Assembly (NCBI GenBank): GCA_905221605.1
Contig: CAJNDS010002826.1
Span: 1 to 64,000 of the forward strand
DNA from: Symbiodinium natans
Lineage: Eukaryota > Sar > Dinophyceae > Suessiales > Symbiodiniaceae
Reading direction: 5' to 3'
Length of the DNA stretch: 64,000 bases
The notes beneath the pieces were generated by a model. That model was given only the letters and a program-made list of their open reading frames with translations. It did no database searches and had not been told where the DNA came from. The translations under genes and the position numbers were made by a program. Shown here in pieces: positions 20,971 through 33,858 of this stretch. The first letter of the stretch is position 1. Each line of letters opens with the position of its first letter.

Positions 20971-21515
20971 GACCCACAGAGGGCGATGCCGTCGCAGACC
21001 ATGGAGCTGGACAGGATGCGACGCGATTTAGATTTGCAAAAACCAACCCTTGCGAGTGGTTCTTGTGGGTTTCGAGTGCTTTGACGTGTTACCAGGAGCT
21101 GGAAGGTAAAACGGAACTGCCTGAGATTAAGACCCAAGCGCCGCCCATCATCCAAGAGTTTCTGAGAAAGACCCTCGAGCCACGGCTAACTCTCCTCCTA
21201 ACACGAGGTCAGGGACGCGCTAGCTCGCGGTCTGGCAGAGCGGGCGCACCACCTGGCTACAATCACGGTTGGTCGCCTGAAGCAGGACTTGGCGAGGGGA
21301 AGGGTAGGGCAAGGGCAAGACAGGACAAGGCAAAGAGCGGTCGGGTCGCGGAGGGGCTCGGGAAGGGCTGCCCGGAGCCGTACACCGGCGCTGCGCGAAC
21401 CAGCCAACGAAGCTGCCGCCGCTGACGCCAAATTTAAGGCCTTCCAGAACGACCTATATGGGCAGTGGCGTGAGTTCACCGCGGCCGCTATCCCCATAAT
21501 CCAAGCCACTGCGTG
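20971..21515 (+). CDS. candidate helical exons, unknown protein
   Basis: Two segments look coding. The first begins after ACTACAG at 20971 (DPQRAMPSQTMELDRMRRDL). The second begins after CACGAG at 21208 (VRDALARGLAERAHHLATIT, VGRLKQDLARG, a Gln/Arg-rich linker, then ANEAAAADAKFKAFQNDLYG and QWREFTAAAIPIIQA). A third small exon candidate is at 21569 (VVARMTEALVASFGGPSG). Strongly helical, coiled-coil-like composition, no named domain. They follow the phosphatase stop by 170 bp on the same strand and could be a separate gene or a 3' extension of it. Confidence 0.35.
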
Positions 21516-21640
21516 ACTCCCTTGGAGACGCGCTTTGCCAGCCGTGCCTGGGCCCGGCCGCAGCCCAGGTGGTCGCCAGGATGACGGAGGCGCTAGTGGC
21601 GAGCTTTGGGGGGCCAAGTGGAGGGGGTTCTACACTACAG

Positions 21641-22305
21641 GAGGTGAGTCCCTGCAGTTCAATATCGTCGTGGGAGAATTGTGGCAGAGGAGGTCGGACT
21701 TCCTCGTTCGACTTGCAGCAGTCACGCGGGTAGTCTCGTTTCGCACCTCTTGCTACGATCGCAGGCCCAATGCTGCAGGTGACTTCTGCTTTGTTTTTCT
21801 ACGTGCTTCGTCATCTTGCTTGGAATTTATGCATAGAACCTACGGACCAACGTAGTTGTCCCACATGGTGCGCTTGACCGAAGAAAAAACTCCCCAGAAG
21901 AGTCAAAATCACCATAGCGTATCGTCCCAGAGCGTTCCTCAAACGAACAAGAAGTACAATAAGAACGAAAAGGGCGTAACTCCTGGAGAACCTGTGAAGA
22001 AAAGCGACTAAGCTATCAACCCAGAAACTTCTATGCAAAGCTTCGACCGCCTTGCCGGTGGCAATAACTTCACTCTGAATCCCTTATCCCCTGACAGGGA
22101 GGTGCAGCTGGCTCTTTTGCTCATGGTGACGCCCTGGATGAGGACACTGACAAGTCTGCGTGTGTGTACAAGGAGGTTGTCTTAAAGTGCAGCACACAAC
22201 TACAGCCACAGTCATGTTGTTCAGTGTGCTGTTGGTTTGGCGTACTTACGAGACAGTGATGATGTAGTTCCTTTTTAGTCCACGTCGCTTCACTTCGCGT
22301 TCGCC
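21641..22305. other. no recognised gene
   Basis: Short frames only. No repeats or domains seen. Confidence 0.45.
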
Positions 22306-22943
22306 ATGTCGGACGCCCTCACCGATCGCGTCGCCAAGCTCGAAGACATCGTCGGACTGGTCGGGAGTCACCCGCGCACGATGGACTGGTATGGCCTCAT
22401 GGGAGTCTCGCGTCCAAGACCTGCTCGCGAAGAAAGAGCCTCTCTGGAAATTGAAGGCCGAACTGTACGATCTCGCTATTACAGACCTGGACCCTGTTCT
22501 TGCAACGATGCAAGACATGGGTAACAGAGCTTCGGGAGTGCCTGTCTGCGGTGGAAGACATCGTGGGGATATTCAATGTGGGGGCCTGGGGACACCATAC
22601 AGCGGTGGACCTGCGTTTTCGGCCGTCTATGACGGCCCTCCGCGTGTCGCAACTCGTGCGCCGCCATTTGAGGGCTTTGACTCACTTTGACGGCAGCCCG
22701 GTGAAGGTTTGGGTCCCGCTGTCCCAGGGGGAGATGTCGCGCAAGGGGAGGCCAAGGGCAAGGGCCGCGGTGGGCGGAAGGAACCTGGGCGGGCTCCGCG
22801 CCCTGCCTGAATGCCCAAGCCATATTTTCCTCGACAGAAACATTCGCGGCACGGCAAAAGGCAAGGGCAAGGGTAAAGGTAAGGCAAGGGCAAGGACAAG
22901 GGAAGGGGGAAGGGAAGGCCCCGGGCAGGGGATGCAGAGGTGA
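22306..22943 (+). pseudogene. dead ORF1 of the right-end retrotransposon family
   Basis: Begins MSDALTDRVAKLEDIV, continues in a second frame (DLLAKKEPLWKLKAELYDLA, ITDLDPVLATMQDM) and a third (TELRECLSAVEDIVGIFNVG, VDLRFRPSMTALRVSQLVRR, VWVPLSQGEMSRKGRPRARA). Each block aligns with ORF1 of unit D or unit B at 63214 and 50512: the RVAKLED coiled-coil start, the LW.(V/L)K.EL...DLDP block, EDIVG(V/I)F, and the WVPLS..EM basic tail. Two frameshifts (near 22380 and 22520) kill it. No ORF2 or pyrimidine tract follows, so it is an isolated fragment ~20 kb from the array. The C-terminal KGKGKGKGK run is a local repeat. Confidence 0.75.
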
Positions 22944-24365
<1,422 letters not shown>

Positions 24366-24395
24366 GCCCTAAATTGACCTCGAAAACCCTCTGAG

Positions 24396-24416
24396 CCTTA
24401 AACCCTAAACCCTATA
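24396..24416. repeat. short telomere-like CCCTAAA run
   Basis: CTTAAACCCTAAACCCTATA contains two to three units of the TTTAGGG-type telomere repeat known from dinoflagellates and plants, on the complementary strand. Too short to be a telomere. Confidence 0.5.
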
Positions 24417-25971
24417 ACGGAAGCCCTAATGGCTCAACTCAAGGGCGGGGGCCCTCAACCCCCCAACTCTCAAGACTAGGGTGGGGACTACTATTCGGGG
24501 CAAGGGGGTGTACAGACCCGAGAGGGTGCGTGCTCTCTTTTCCGAGTCTCAGCATGTCCTACCCCCCGCAACGTAGTACGTCAATAGGAGGAGTCGGCCC
24601 GATGCCTGACCCTCGGATGGCGTCCAAGGGTCAGCAGCTGCAGCAGCAGATTCTCGCGTAGGGACGTTTGGGCCGACGTAAGCGCTTGGTGCTGTTCCCC
24701 TCAAAGTCCTTTGAGAGGCGTTCTCATTCTGCTCAGGCTTCCTGGAGAGCCCTTGCACCATCCGCCAGTGGAGCCTCCTCCAGGACGGGAATTGGGAGGT
24801 GTAGGTGTTGTGTTGTAGTTGTAAACCGGCGAGGATTTGGGGATCGCTCGTGCCCTCTGAAAAATACAAAAGAACCCCGAGCGCCTTTTGGTTTTTGTCT
24901 CACGGACCTTGGCCATGCCTTCGGGGTCTCCAAGTTAAGTTCTAGAGGTTCTGTGGAGGTCCACGGAGTTTATGAGCACCCAGCATTGAAAGAAGACAGC
25001 CCCTCAGAGATGCTAGCCATCAAAAGACCGGATCCCTGGAGCTCAGGATCTAAGCGTTCTGAATATTTTTGAGTCTCCGCCCTAATTCAACCGTGTTGTC
25101 TGGTCTCTGAACCCCCTTGGCGCCCCTTTGGCCTCAAAGGAGAATGCGACACGATCTGCCAAGCCGGATGTCCGCGCCGAAAGCGCGCAGGAGGCGAGTC
25201 CGGCAATTGGTGTGCTTGGGGCCTTTCGACATTTAACGTTTTCCTCATGACAGAGAAGCTTCCAAGCCCGAATCCATGGCGATTTCGTGTTGTGTGCTAA
25301 CAGCAATCGCAGCGGTTCAGCGCCAGTGGTCTTCTTGGCATGCTTGGGCCATTTCAGGACTTGGCCCCGCCTTTCCCCACCGGTGCATTGAATAGCCTGC
25401 GTTGCGCTACACCAAGCTGACAAACACTGCCGAGGTCTGCCACAACACCGTGGATGACCCAAGGTGTCCGGAATACGCCGGTCCCTTGAAGCTGTAGTGT
25501 TTAGGTCTGGGGTATGGGGTGAGCAACAAGTGAGTACTCATGTGACGTCCGGCTCAGCCAGAAGTGCCATTGCTGCAGGCGTCAAACTTGCAAACCGCAA
25601 AACCAAAGCTTTGATTCCATGTGACATGAATGTATATATACATAATATGTATATATATACATATAATGTATATATAATATGTCGATACATCAGTAAAGAC
25701 GTAACCCGCGCCGACTGAGACACATGTACATGAATGTTACTTCGAGTGGCATCGTGGTGTCAGCAATCGCTCGAGTCTTCGACAACTACGGCTTATGCGT
25801 TCAAGCTCCCTGGCTGTTGTCGGCATCTGTATCTAATCATTCTCATCGCGTTTTGCTTCCCTGCAAGCCCGGACATCCCATCACATAAAGAAGAAAGACC
25901 CGAGCAGACCCGAGCAGACCCCGAACAGACCCCGAGAAGTCCCCAAAGAGCGACATTGGCCCCTCGAGCAG
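24417..25971. other. no recognised gene
   Basis: One 126-codon minus-strand ORF (25082-25462) has acceptable composition (EPLRLLLAHNTKSPWIRAWK) but no known domain. A palindromic AT microsatellite is at 25629-25690. An 11-bp repeat (AGACCCGAGC-like) lies at 25898-25935. Confidence 0.4.
25629..25690. repeat. (AT)n-rich palindromic microsatellite
   Basis: GTATATATACATAATATGTA and related TATATAC/GTATATA blocks; self-complementary and able to form cruciforms. Confidence 0.85.
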
Positions 25972-26148
25972 TGTGGGCATTTTCAACTTCGGACCCGGCG
26001 CTCTCGAAGAGTTCTCGCAGGGTTTCGGGTTAGCGCACAGTAGGGCGATCGCTCAGCTGGTGACTCGCAAAGGGGCGCTGGCGACCAAGCGGTTTCTCGT
26101 GTGCGCCGGGGTAAAAGTGGATCGATGGTTTGATGACCATGCTAATAA
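25972..26148 (+). CDS. candidate exon, unknown protein
   Basis: Begins after a GAGCAG acceptor and ends at a GTGTGAG donor (AATAA then GTGTGAG). Encodes GIFNFGPGALEEFSQGFGLA, HSRAIAQLVTRKGALATKRF and LVCAGVKVDRWFDDHAN. The peptide is balanced and soluble-looking with no low complexity. I do not recognise the family. Confidence 0.35.
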
Positions 26149-29100
26149 GTGTGAGTGGCTTCATGATATTTCATGATAGGTTTAGTTTGACTTAGTCTTC
26201 CCCAGTTGTTCCCAGGTCCAAGGGCTCCCATTCTGAAGGTATCCTCGCACTAATTTTTCACAGGGCTGCGCTGTTTAACGGTTGGGAATAGTTCTGTCAT
26301 AAGCCTTAAGCCCTTTCCTAGACGAAGCGACGCAGGAATGTCTGTGAAATGGTGCGCCTTCTCATCTCGCTACAGGCGAATTGTACCTCTCATCCCCCTG
26401 CCTGCCCCTGAGCTCCGCATGCTGTTTTCCGAACTTTGGTACTGGGAGTTTGCCCAAGGATGTGCGGAGCGACCGCCCGCATCAGCAATCTGCTTCATGA
26501 GACCCTGAAGGGCACCTTAAAGCGTCCTGAAAACGACGTACCTTCAAACTTGACACTCTGACGCCAAAATTCAGAATGCAAAAAGCAAGACCCTCCAAGT
26601 GTAGTGCCAGCTTTCAGGGGTTTTTGTTTGATCGGTTTACTGGCAAGAAGCACGGTTGGAATCTCGGAAGACCTTAAAGCCCAGACCCCAGCATTCCACA
26701 GTCCACCTAGCACACGCTTTTCCCGCAAGCAATCTGAGATGTGCCTTGCGCCTAAGCCATGACAGAGCCTGGCCCCAAGCAGGGAGGAAGGGGGAATGGG
26801 GCGTGGGGGCTCGGTGGGGGTTATTTGTTCGACAAGCACGGATTCATGATGTGCGGATACCAAGTCCGTTCCAACCCTGACTTTTTGCCAAAGCGCCGCC
26901 TTGCGCAGCTTCTGCGTTATCAGCATGGGATCCGCACCACCCAAACTCCCTCACAGTTGAGCCAGCTGCAGATGCAACGACGTTGCAGGTACCAAAAATA
27001 ATAGTTGAGAGAGCGGTACAGAGTGGAAAACTCCCTCAGAGCTCAGGAAGGAGCCGACGGAGCTGGTGAGCTGTGGCCGCTGCAACTCTGTGAACTCCGC
27101 GCCTCGGCTCAGAACACTGCCGGTCGTTGGGCAATGGGCGAGAGCCTTGTTCTTAAAGGAGAGCTGAGATGCACGGGGGGGAAGCGGTCTTGTGCTCCCC
27201 CACTCTCCCACTGCCAGTTAGGTGCCTTTCGGCTTGGACCGCTTCCAGTGCTACAGCTGCGGCGTCTCGGTGCCCTGGGGCTTCTTTCGCTTCAGAGCCC
27301 TCAACACACGGTCTCCACAACGTCAAGCATGTCTGAAGATCATCCGAAGTGGGCGTTTGCATGACAAGGTCACCCGGAAGCTTGTGGTGTAGTGTATGTG
27401 TTGGTAGGGTATTCCTACCGTTTACTGTTTTGAGAGGCATAGGGGCCGTGGAAGCTGCACGCGAAAACAGGTTCTCAACCCCACGACCCTTGATAAAGCT
27501 CAAAACTGCGAAGGGGTCTGCAGCCAGGTCCGAGCTGTGGTTTGTTCGCAGGGAAAGATCTTCAGAACCGAGCCCCAAGCGTAGTGAATCGAAGCTCCAG
27601 AAGCACCCGAAAGACGTGCCCTGTAGACCAAGACCCGCTGCCTCGACTCGACTCTGCGTGACGCGCTCCGAGCTGCAGCAGCGGAATGCCTCGCACGTGC
27701 AATCACGTGCAATCACGTGCAGGTCGTGATCTCCCGGGAGTCCTCGGCGGCATGCGCTGCCGCTTCGCCTACGGTCCGGGCCTCAGCTTCTTTGGAGGCT
27801 TTTTAGAGGTTTTTCTTGAAGGTTTGTGGCTTTGTGGATTCAGAGCAGGTTCGGAGCAGATTCGGAGCGGTTTTGCATAGCTTTTTGGCTGTTTTTGGGT
27901 CGGTCCTTTCCGTGTTGAGGTGGCATCTGAGGGGTTTCAGACTGCGAAGCCAATATGTGTGTCGATAGCTTTTTTCGGTCTGAGGCTCTCTACCTCGACA
28001 ACTTGCAGGACACGGGCTCCGAAGGGTTCCCAATAAAAGGTTTGGAGTTCAGGTCATTGGCCTTCCTGGACCGGCGGCCTCGTGAAATTTGATTGTTGAG
28101 AGTTCCTGAACCGTAAAGTGAGTGCTTGGAGGGACGTAAAGATCCTGCAGTTAGGCTCGTGAGCTCGTAAATCGTAGGTTGAGGCTTTAGGGCTTTCGCC
28201 CCCGACTTGCCCTGGACACCTGGGCACTCGAGTCCATAGCGTCAAGACGAGCACCCAAACCGAACTCTTTGATCCCCAGGGCTCGGCCCCTGGCTCAAGA
28301 GTCCTCTTTTGAGAGCCTGAAAAAGAGGTGGAAGAATGCGGAAGGAGCGTACTCAGAGAAGTCAGAGCCGCCTTCCAGGCCCCGAAGGAGGCGAAGGAAG
28401 GCAAGAGCTCCCAGAGCGCCCCGTCGAAGAAGCAAGAGGCCGCTCGCTCTCTTCTATTTGCTTTTCCTTTCATCTTTTCGCACATTTTGCTCTGCGCTCT
28501 CTCTGTCTCTCTTTTTGAGCTGTGCTCTCAGTCTTTGGGATTTGCAGTGTTCTCTTGGCCCGCTCGTGCCGGACTGCCGCGGACAAGCTGAGGCTGAATT
28601 CCCGGCTGCTGGCATCTCGAACATCTTTTGCATCTAATCAATGGCATCTACTACCAGAATCTGCACTGAGCCATGTCACATCGGCAGGCCAGCTCACGAG
28701 GCTTCTTCGAGAAGCTGACCCGGCAGGTGGACAAGACCTTGCAGAAGGCTCCCCAAAGGGGGGGAAGAGGTCGAAGCCGCTGCCAAGCCCAGCAAGCAGA
28801 ACCATGAGAACAAAAGTTTGAAGAGCCAGCGCACGGATGAGAGGTGGAGCAATCACTGTTCGCGGACCCGCCTGCTGGACAGGCTCCGATGCTTCTCGTT
28901 CGTTTTGATTTCGGGTCTTGGTTGCGGACTTTTGTGCGGACTATGCCCGATTTGGGTGTTTCAGGATTTCGGGTCTTCGGGGGTCGGTGATGGGAGGTCG
29001 CAAGGTTTCTCCGTGCGCAGGAAATGCTTGCTCAGCGGGTTCCCGACGGGCTCCCGACAGTCTCCCGACTCCCGACTCTAACTCCTAGATGCCCCACCCC

Positions 29101-30441
29101 CCCCAGAAGGGCCTCACCGAAGGCCCCGGCCAAGGCGTCGCCAGCACTGCGAGGGCCCTCGGAGGGCTGCGTTTACGAGGGTTGGTTTGTCTTTGTTTTT
29201 TGGGGGGGGGGCTTTCTAGAGGTTTGGGTTCAAGGGCTTCCGCCACAGAGCGTCAGCTGGCTCTTTTCTGCCCGTCGTCATGTCAGACAGTAAAGAGCCA
29301 GCTGGCGCTCTGAGACATAGAGCTGTAAGAGGTCAGTGCCGGACTTGGGCCTCCTTGACACCCATCCCTAAGAGCCCGCGAAGCCCTCTTGAAGCCCAAA
29401 TGCTCAGTTGATGCCCAGCTCATTGCCAAGGCCTGTTGGGCAGCCGCTTGACGAGGCCCAGGGGAATCCGGCCCCTCCCAAAGCCACGAAACACTCATAA
29501 AGCTCTGGACCTCTGCATTCAGGATGCATCAGCCCGCTTTCCTAGAGCCGATGCCCCTCTCCGTTAAAACGAAGTCAGAGCTCGTAGGCGAGAACGAGAA
29601 GCAGGCGAGTGCTGATACGGAGCCCCTGGGATGTGGGCTGTAGGGCACATCGGACACAAGAAACCCGAAGAACGCTCGTTTGCAAAAAATACCTGTGGGA
29701 AGCCCTTTTGTGGGCAAAGCCGTTGGCCAAGCCCTTGGGCCGCAGGGCAAGCAGAATGTGAGTCCCGGGCGGGAGGCACCCTGCTCAGAGCAGCCAACCC
29801 TGTGCATTTGCAACTTTGAGTTACGGGCTCTCTGGATTGGGAATATTCGGATATGAGATGCATTGCTTGCATTCCTGTAAGGGCGTTTCTGGGCTTGGGC
29901 GTTCTCCATCTGTTCTTTCTTTGTAGGGAGGTCTTCGCACCTTGAGTGCCTCATGCATCCTTGACCAAGAAACCTCCAATTGCCTGAACGCTGAACCACT
30001 GCTCCCTCGAACCCGCCCTGAACCGCTCCGAGCCCTAAACCCCTCTGCGTCCGAAGTCAGGCGAAACCTCGGAGCCCCGCTGCTGGTGGCTACGAGGCTT
30101 CCTTTCTGGCAAAGCATCCCTCATCATCTCAGACCTGCGTGCTGGACCGTGATCACGAGCACCTTTCGAGCAGACTCCATGCTACATTGCAGCATCTTGG
30201 ACAGTACAGATGGCTTGTTTGGTGAGGCGTCGCAAGGCGTGCCTCCAAAGGCAGCGCCGTCCATGCAGGCGTGCGGGGTGTCTCCTGGGCCGGACCGATT
30301 TCAGGGGTTTGGTGGCTTCAGTGGAGTCAGGGGTCGGTAGTCGTGGTTTTTTGGATGTTAAGCCTGCGTACTTTGCAAGGATGCCGCAGACTCTGCTCTT
30401 CTGAACGCCAGACCCCAAGTCCGTTCGGCCCCCTGCCCCAG
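26149..30441. other. sparse region with a few weak exon candidates
   Basis: Two candidates are worth noting. At 27222, after a CAGTTAG acceptor, a frame reads VPFGLDRFQCYSCGVSVPWG, a CxxC-containing peptide that resembles the start of a zinc-binding fold. At 28673 an ATG opens a basic helical frame (listed separately). A 10-bp repeat (AATCACGTGC) is at 27695-27725. The rest shows no gene. Confidence 0.35.
28673..28830 (+). pseudogene. candidate basic helical frame, broken at a G7 run
   Basis: ATG at 28673 gives MSHRQASSRGFFEKLTRQVD then KTLQKAPQ. After a run of seven G (28758-28764) the natural reading moves to another frame (GEEVEAAAKPSKQNHENKSL). This is either a homopolymer sequencing error in a real exon or a frameshifted relic. 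No family recognised. Confidence 0.25.
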
Positions 30442-32071
30442 AAGAAATGCCTGGAGAGCCAGGCTGCGCCGAACACGGAGCGCCTTCGTGCGGCCGAGGA
30501 TCTGAAGCAACATGAAGCATGCTCCATGCCGTCCCTGTGCTCTTCCATACCGTTCCATAAAATGTTGCAAGGTGCTGTTGGACCCTTGTTTCTGTTCATA
30601 GGGAAGGCCGCATAAAACCTGGATCCTCCTTCAGCCAGCAGCAAACTGGGCAGGGCCACTTAAAGCAGGGACGTTGGGTGTTTAGGAGCTGTACTTGGGG
30701 GATATGTCGGGGCACGCCAGTTCTGCTACGAGCTTCGTTAGAGAATCTGCTGCTCAAGTGGCATTCGTCTTTCAGAGCTCTCCAAGGCTTTGTTCTAGCG
30801 CCACGTGTGTGGAGGAGCGTGCTGCCCGGGCCGAGCAGCTGCTGGAGGCCGCGGTGGCCCGCGAGGCGGCAAATGCGAAGAGCAAAGAAGTGAAAGAGAT
30901 TGAAAGAGCAGCAAAATTTGAGAAGAAAGCAAAAGAAGGGCTCTCGATTGGTTTTCACATGGTGTTCAAGGGAGCTCTATAGGGCTTGGCTCCTTGAATG
31001 GCAAAATAACACCTAGTTCAAGTCCCAAACTTGCAATGAGCACACAAAAGACCTGAGCCCGGGATGCCTCCCCGATGAACCGGAGAATGCCCTGCAGGCG
31101 GTCTCCGCCTCGGAGCGCCTGACGTTGCGGAAGCAGCTGGAGACCCCTTTTGCTCTTCTAGTGGGTTATTAACTTCAAGGGTCGACCCTTGAGGAATTTG
31201 GAACGCCGGACTTAGATTGTGACCGCAACACGCATTTCGATGCCTTTGTCGATCTGCAGAGACCGGTCTGAAAGGACGAGGCGGAGCAGCTGGTGTCGGG
31301 GCTTTCCCAGCAGCTGGACAGTCGGGACCTCCCAGGACTAGGTTTTTGGTTCGTGGTCAGAGGATTTCATGATCCGCCTCTTGGCGCTACCATGCTCTGC
31401 GGCGTTGCAGATCTTTGAGCAAGACTTTGCAGCGGTTCCGTGTGTTAAGGGCTTGGGGCGGGCTGTAAGGATGCTGTGCGTTCCGAAGCCATATGTGGGG
31501 CACATTCTGCAGATTCTGCAGATGTTGGACTGTTGGACCGCAAAGGGCCCCAAACCGCTCAAACCGACTCAAACCCAGTCACCCCGTAGAATCCGTAGAA
31601 TCGGAATCACAAAGCTGGGACGAGCGCCTAGGTGTGCAAAAGGAGGTGTCCGAGCAACGGGAGCGCTGTCAGGAGCGGAAGGGGTCTTTGGCTCCAGTGT
31701 TGGTTTTCATGGCTTTGTGGCATGCTTTGGGTAGTTTCATGAGCAGATTTGTCTTTGTCTGTCGCAGTGCCCTTGTGCGGAAGCTGAATTTGGAGGTCCA
31801 TGTCTGCAAAAGATGAGCCAAAAAAGGCCCTTGACACCCTGAGGCCCTCGGGACCCCGTCGCAACGGAGCCCGCAGACGAAGCCCAAACCCTGCGAGCTC
31901 CTCCCCATTTCCACGGCAAAATTTGGACACCTTTGCGCTTTTTAAAGTTTTGTCTCGCCCTTAAAAACTCCCCCGAAGTCCAGGATGGCTGTTAGGGCTG
32001 TTAGGGGTACCCGAAAGCAACTCCGCGAGGCACTGGAAAAGCAGCTCCAAGAGGCATGGGTTGAAGCCATG
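30442..32071 (+). CDS. candidate multi-exon coiled-coil protein
   Basis: Six short segments on the plus strand read as amphipathic helix while the sequence between them does not: 30442-30520 (CLESQAAPNTERLRAAEDLK), 30807-30950 (ARAEQLLEAAVAREAANAKS, then KEVKEIERAAKFEKKAKEG), 31072-31155 (PDEPENALQAVSASERLTLR), 31273-31329 (KDEAEQLVSGLSQQLDSR), 31613-31679 (WDERLGVQKEVSEQRERCQE) and 31996-32071 (TRKQLREALEKQLQEAWVEA). Several begin after AG. Spacing of 100-350 bp fits the intron sizes of the phosphatase gene. Splice sites are not all assigned, so exon limits are approximate. A cytoskeletal or scaffold role would be typical for such a protein, but no function can be named. Confidence 0.4.
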
Positions 32072-32699
32072 GGTCGTTTCTTTTGGCCTGCTGTATAGAC
32101 CTTTGCAACGTATACTTGGTGTGTCAGTTTATGTGGGGTGCTGTGGGGAGAATGCCCCCAGTAAACTCTTATTTACGAGGTTTTTAGCAACCAGGGGTTT
32201 GGGGAGTCCCCGACACCCCAAATCCTTGCACCACCGTCTTCCTCACAGGCGCGAGCTGCGCCGGCCGAGGGCGAGGGCCAAGGCCTGGTGCACGGGGGGC
32301 CTTTACGAGGCCATGAGCTTCCCAGAAATGTTGAACTAGCTTGCTGTAGCGAGGAGGAGTAGCGTGAGCAGCGGAGTAGGCTGACCGGCTGACCAGGAGT
32401 AGAATAATGGATGATGAATAGTAGGATGAGTTGGAGTAATATGACTACGAGTAAGGAGGAGGAGCAGGAGCAGAAAGGCTCAAACAATCCCTAAGCCTTA
32501 AAACCCCCCTAAGACCCCCGAAGTCCCAAACGAAAAGCAACCCTGAAAAGCCCTCAACCTTCAACGCTAAAACCTTGTACTCGAGCTCGAACGGGCCTGC
32601 TCTAGTGGGGCTCCGGTGGCCATTCTTGTACTTGACCTGTCCAAATTCTTCTTGGAGCATTGAGTATGGGTTGCTCGATTGCTTTGGTAGCCCAGACGA
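32072..32699. other. no recognised gene
   Basis: Contains degenerate GAGTAG/GGAGGAG purine clusters around 32350-32470. No protein-like frame that I trust. Confidence 0.4.
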
Positions 32700-33650
32700 C
32701 AGACAGAATGGCTTCTCTCGCTACTCCGTGGTTCTGCCTTGGCAACGCCGTTGGCCTCTCCTGTGGACGAATTGCACACCGCAAGGTTGCCCTCTGCATG
32801 TCATTTCTATTGATGCTCTCATGACTGTTTGGATATGTGTGCTGTGTAATAAGCTCCCTGACGCTCGTTGCGGTGCTTTCGTCGATGACCGGTCCATCAG
32901 AGCCCATTCTCGCGCTGTGTTTGATCGCGCCGTCGCTCTTACTGATGAGCTTGATGGTTTGTCAGGGTCTTGGCCCAATCGGGAAAAGACTGGCGTGATG
33001 GTCACGCGTCTCCCTCTGGAATGGCAGCTCCATGATTCTTATCACGGCCTCATCTGATTTCCCCCTATGCCTTTGCTGAATTTTTGGGCATCAGCATACC
33101 TCTCGGTATGCTGCTGTGTTTCATGTCGTCAGGAGGCGCTCCCTGACAGCCGTTGAAGCGCATTCAGTTTGCGCCCCTTCGCTTTATAGGCAAACATGCC
33201 GGTGTCGCTTCCTGTGTGGAGAATAGGTTCGAAGTTCGCACGCTCTGGGGTTTTGCCGGACCTTTAAAGGTGTCTTCTTTGCCCTTTGCTCTTCCGGGTC
33301 TTTGATTGATCCGCATCAAGTCCGGTTTCTTGTGCAGATGCCCTGACGCGCGCGACTCTTGTATTGCCCTGTGGCACTCTCGTGCCGGTTCGGGTGTTCA
33401 GGGACGCCTCGGTTTGGCCGCGCAAGTTCAGCGTGTGTGGCCCTGCCTCGGTCTTGCTTGGCAGAGCCATTTTAAGCTTGAATGGTCTCGCTGCTCGCTC
33501 TCTCTACTTTGCAGTGACAGTTATCGTTTGCAGTCAGTGACCCGTGATTTTGCACGTTCTGCCATTCTTTCGCGGGCATCTAAGCATCCTTGTCTCAAGG
33601 GAACTCAAGCAAACGTTGATTCAACTGCAGATTTGGCCCTCTTCTCATGT
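32700..33650 (+). pseudogene. reverse transcriptase relic of a second retroelement family
   Basis: One frame (to a stop at 33055-33057) carries RT motif B as CTPQGCPLHVISIDALM and motif C as RCGAFVDDRS, spaced about 30 residues apart as in the RT palm. Later frames (33150-33300 and 33306-33640) look like the connection region beyond the palm: FAPLRFIGKHAGVASCVENR and LQSVTRDFARSAILSRASKH. Frameshifts and stops separate them, and motif A upstream is not clear. The FVDD box and flanks differ from the FADD box of the right-end array, so it is another lineage. Element ends were not found; the polypurine tract begins ~200 bp downstream. Confidence 0.65.
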
Positions 33651-33858
33651 AGTGTAATGTTAGGACAAGTCGTAGTGGAAGCGCACGTGTGATACCTACC
33701 CTGCAGCGTTGAACAGTAGGGTTTGAAAACAACCACCTCTCCCACCCGGCGAAATCGTGCTGTTCGGTCCAGAGGACTCCGCCCCGGGCAGACATCCAAT
33801 GCACTCCAGCCACTGCTGTACCACTTGCGTGACAAAACAGTTGGAGCGAACGCCTTCG

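Noticed and set aside
20971..21515. Assigning the helical exons to the phosphatase gene
   Set aside because: The phosphatase frame already ends at a stop after its usual C-terminal motif, so I list them as a separate candidate.
24396..24416. True telomere
   Set aside because: Only two to three telomere-type units, in the interior of the window, with ordinary sequence on both sides.
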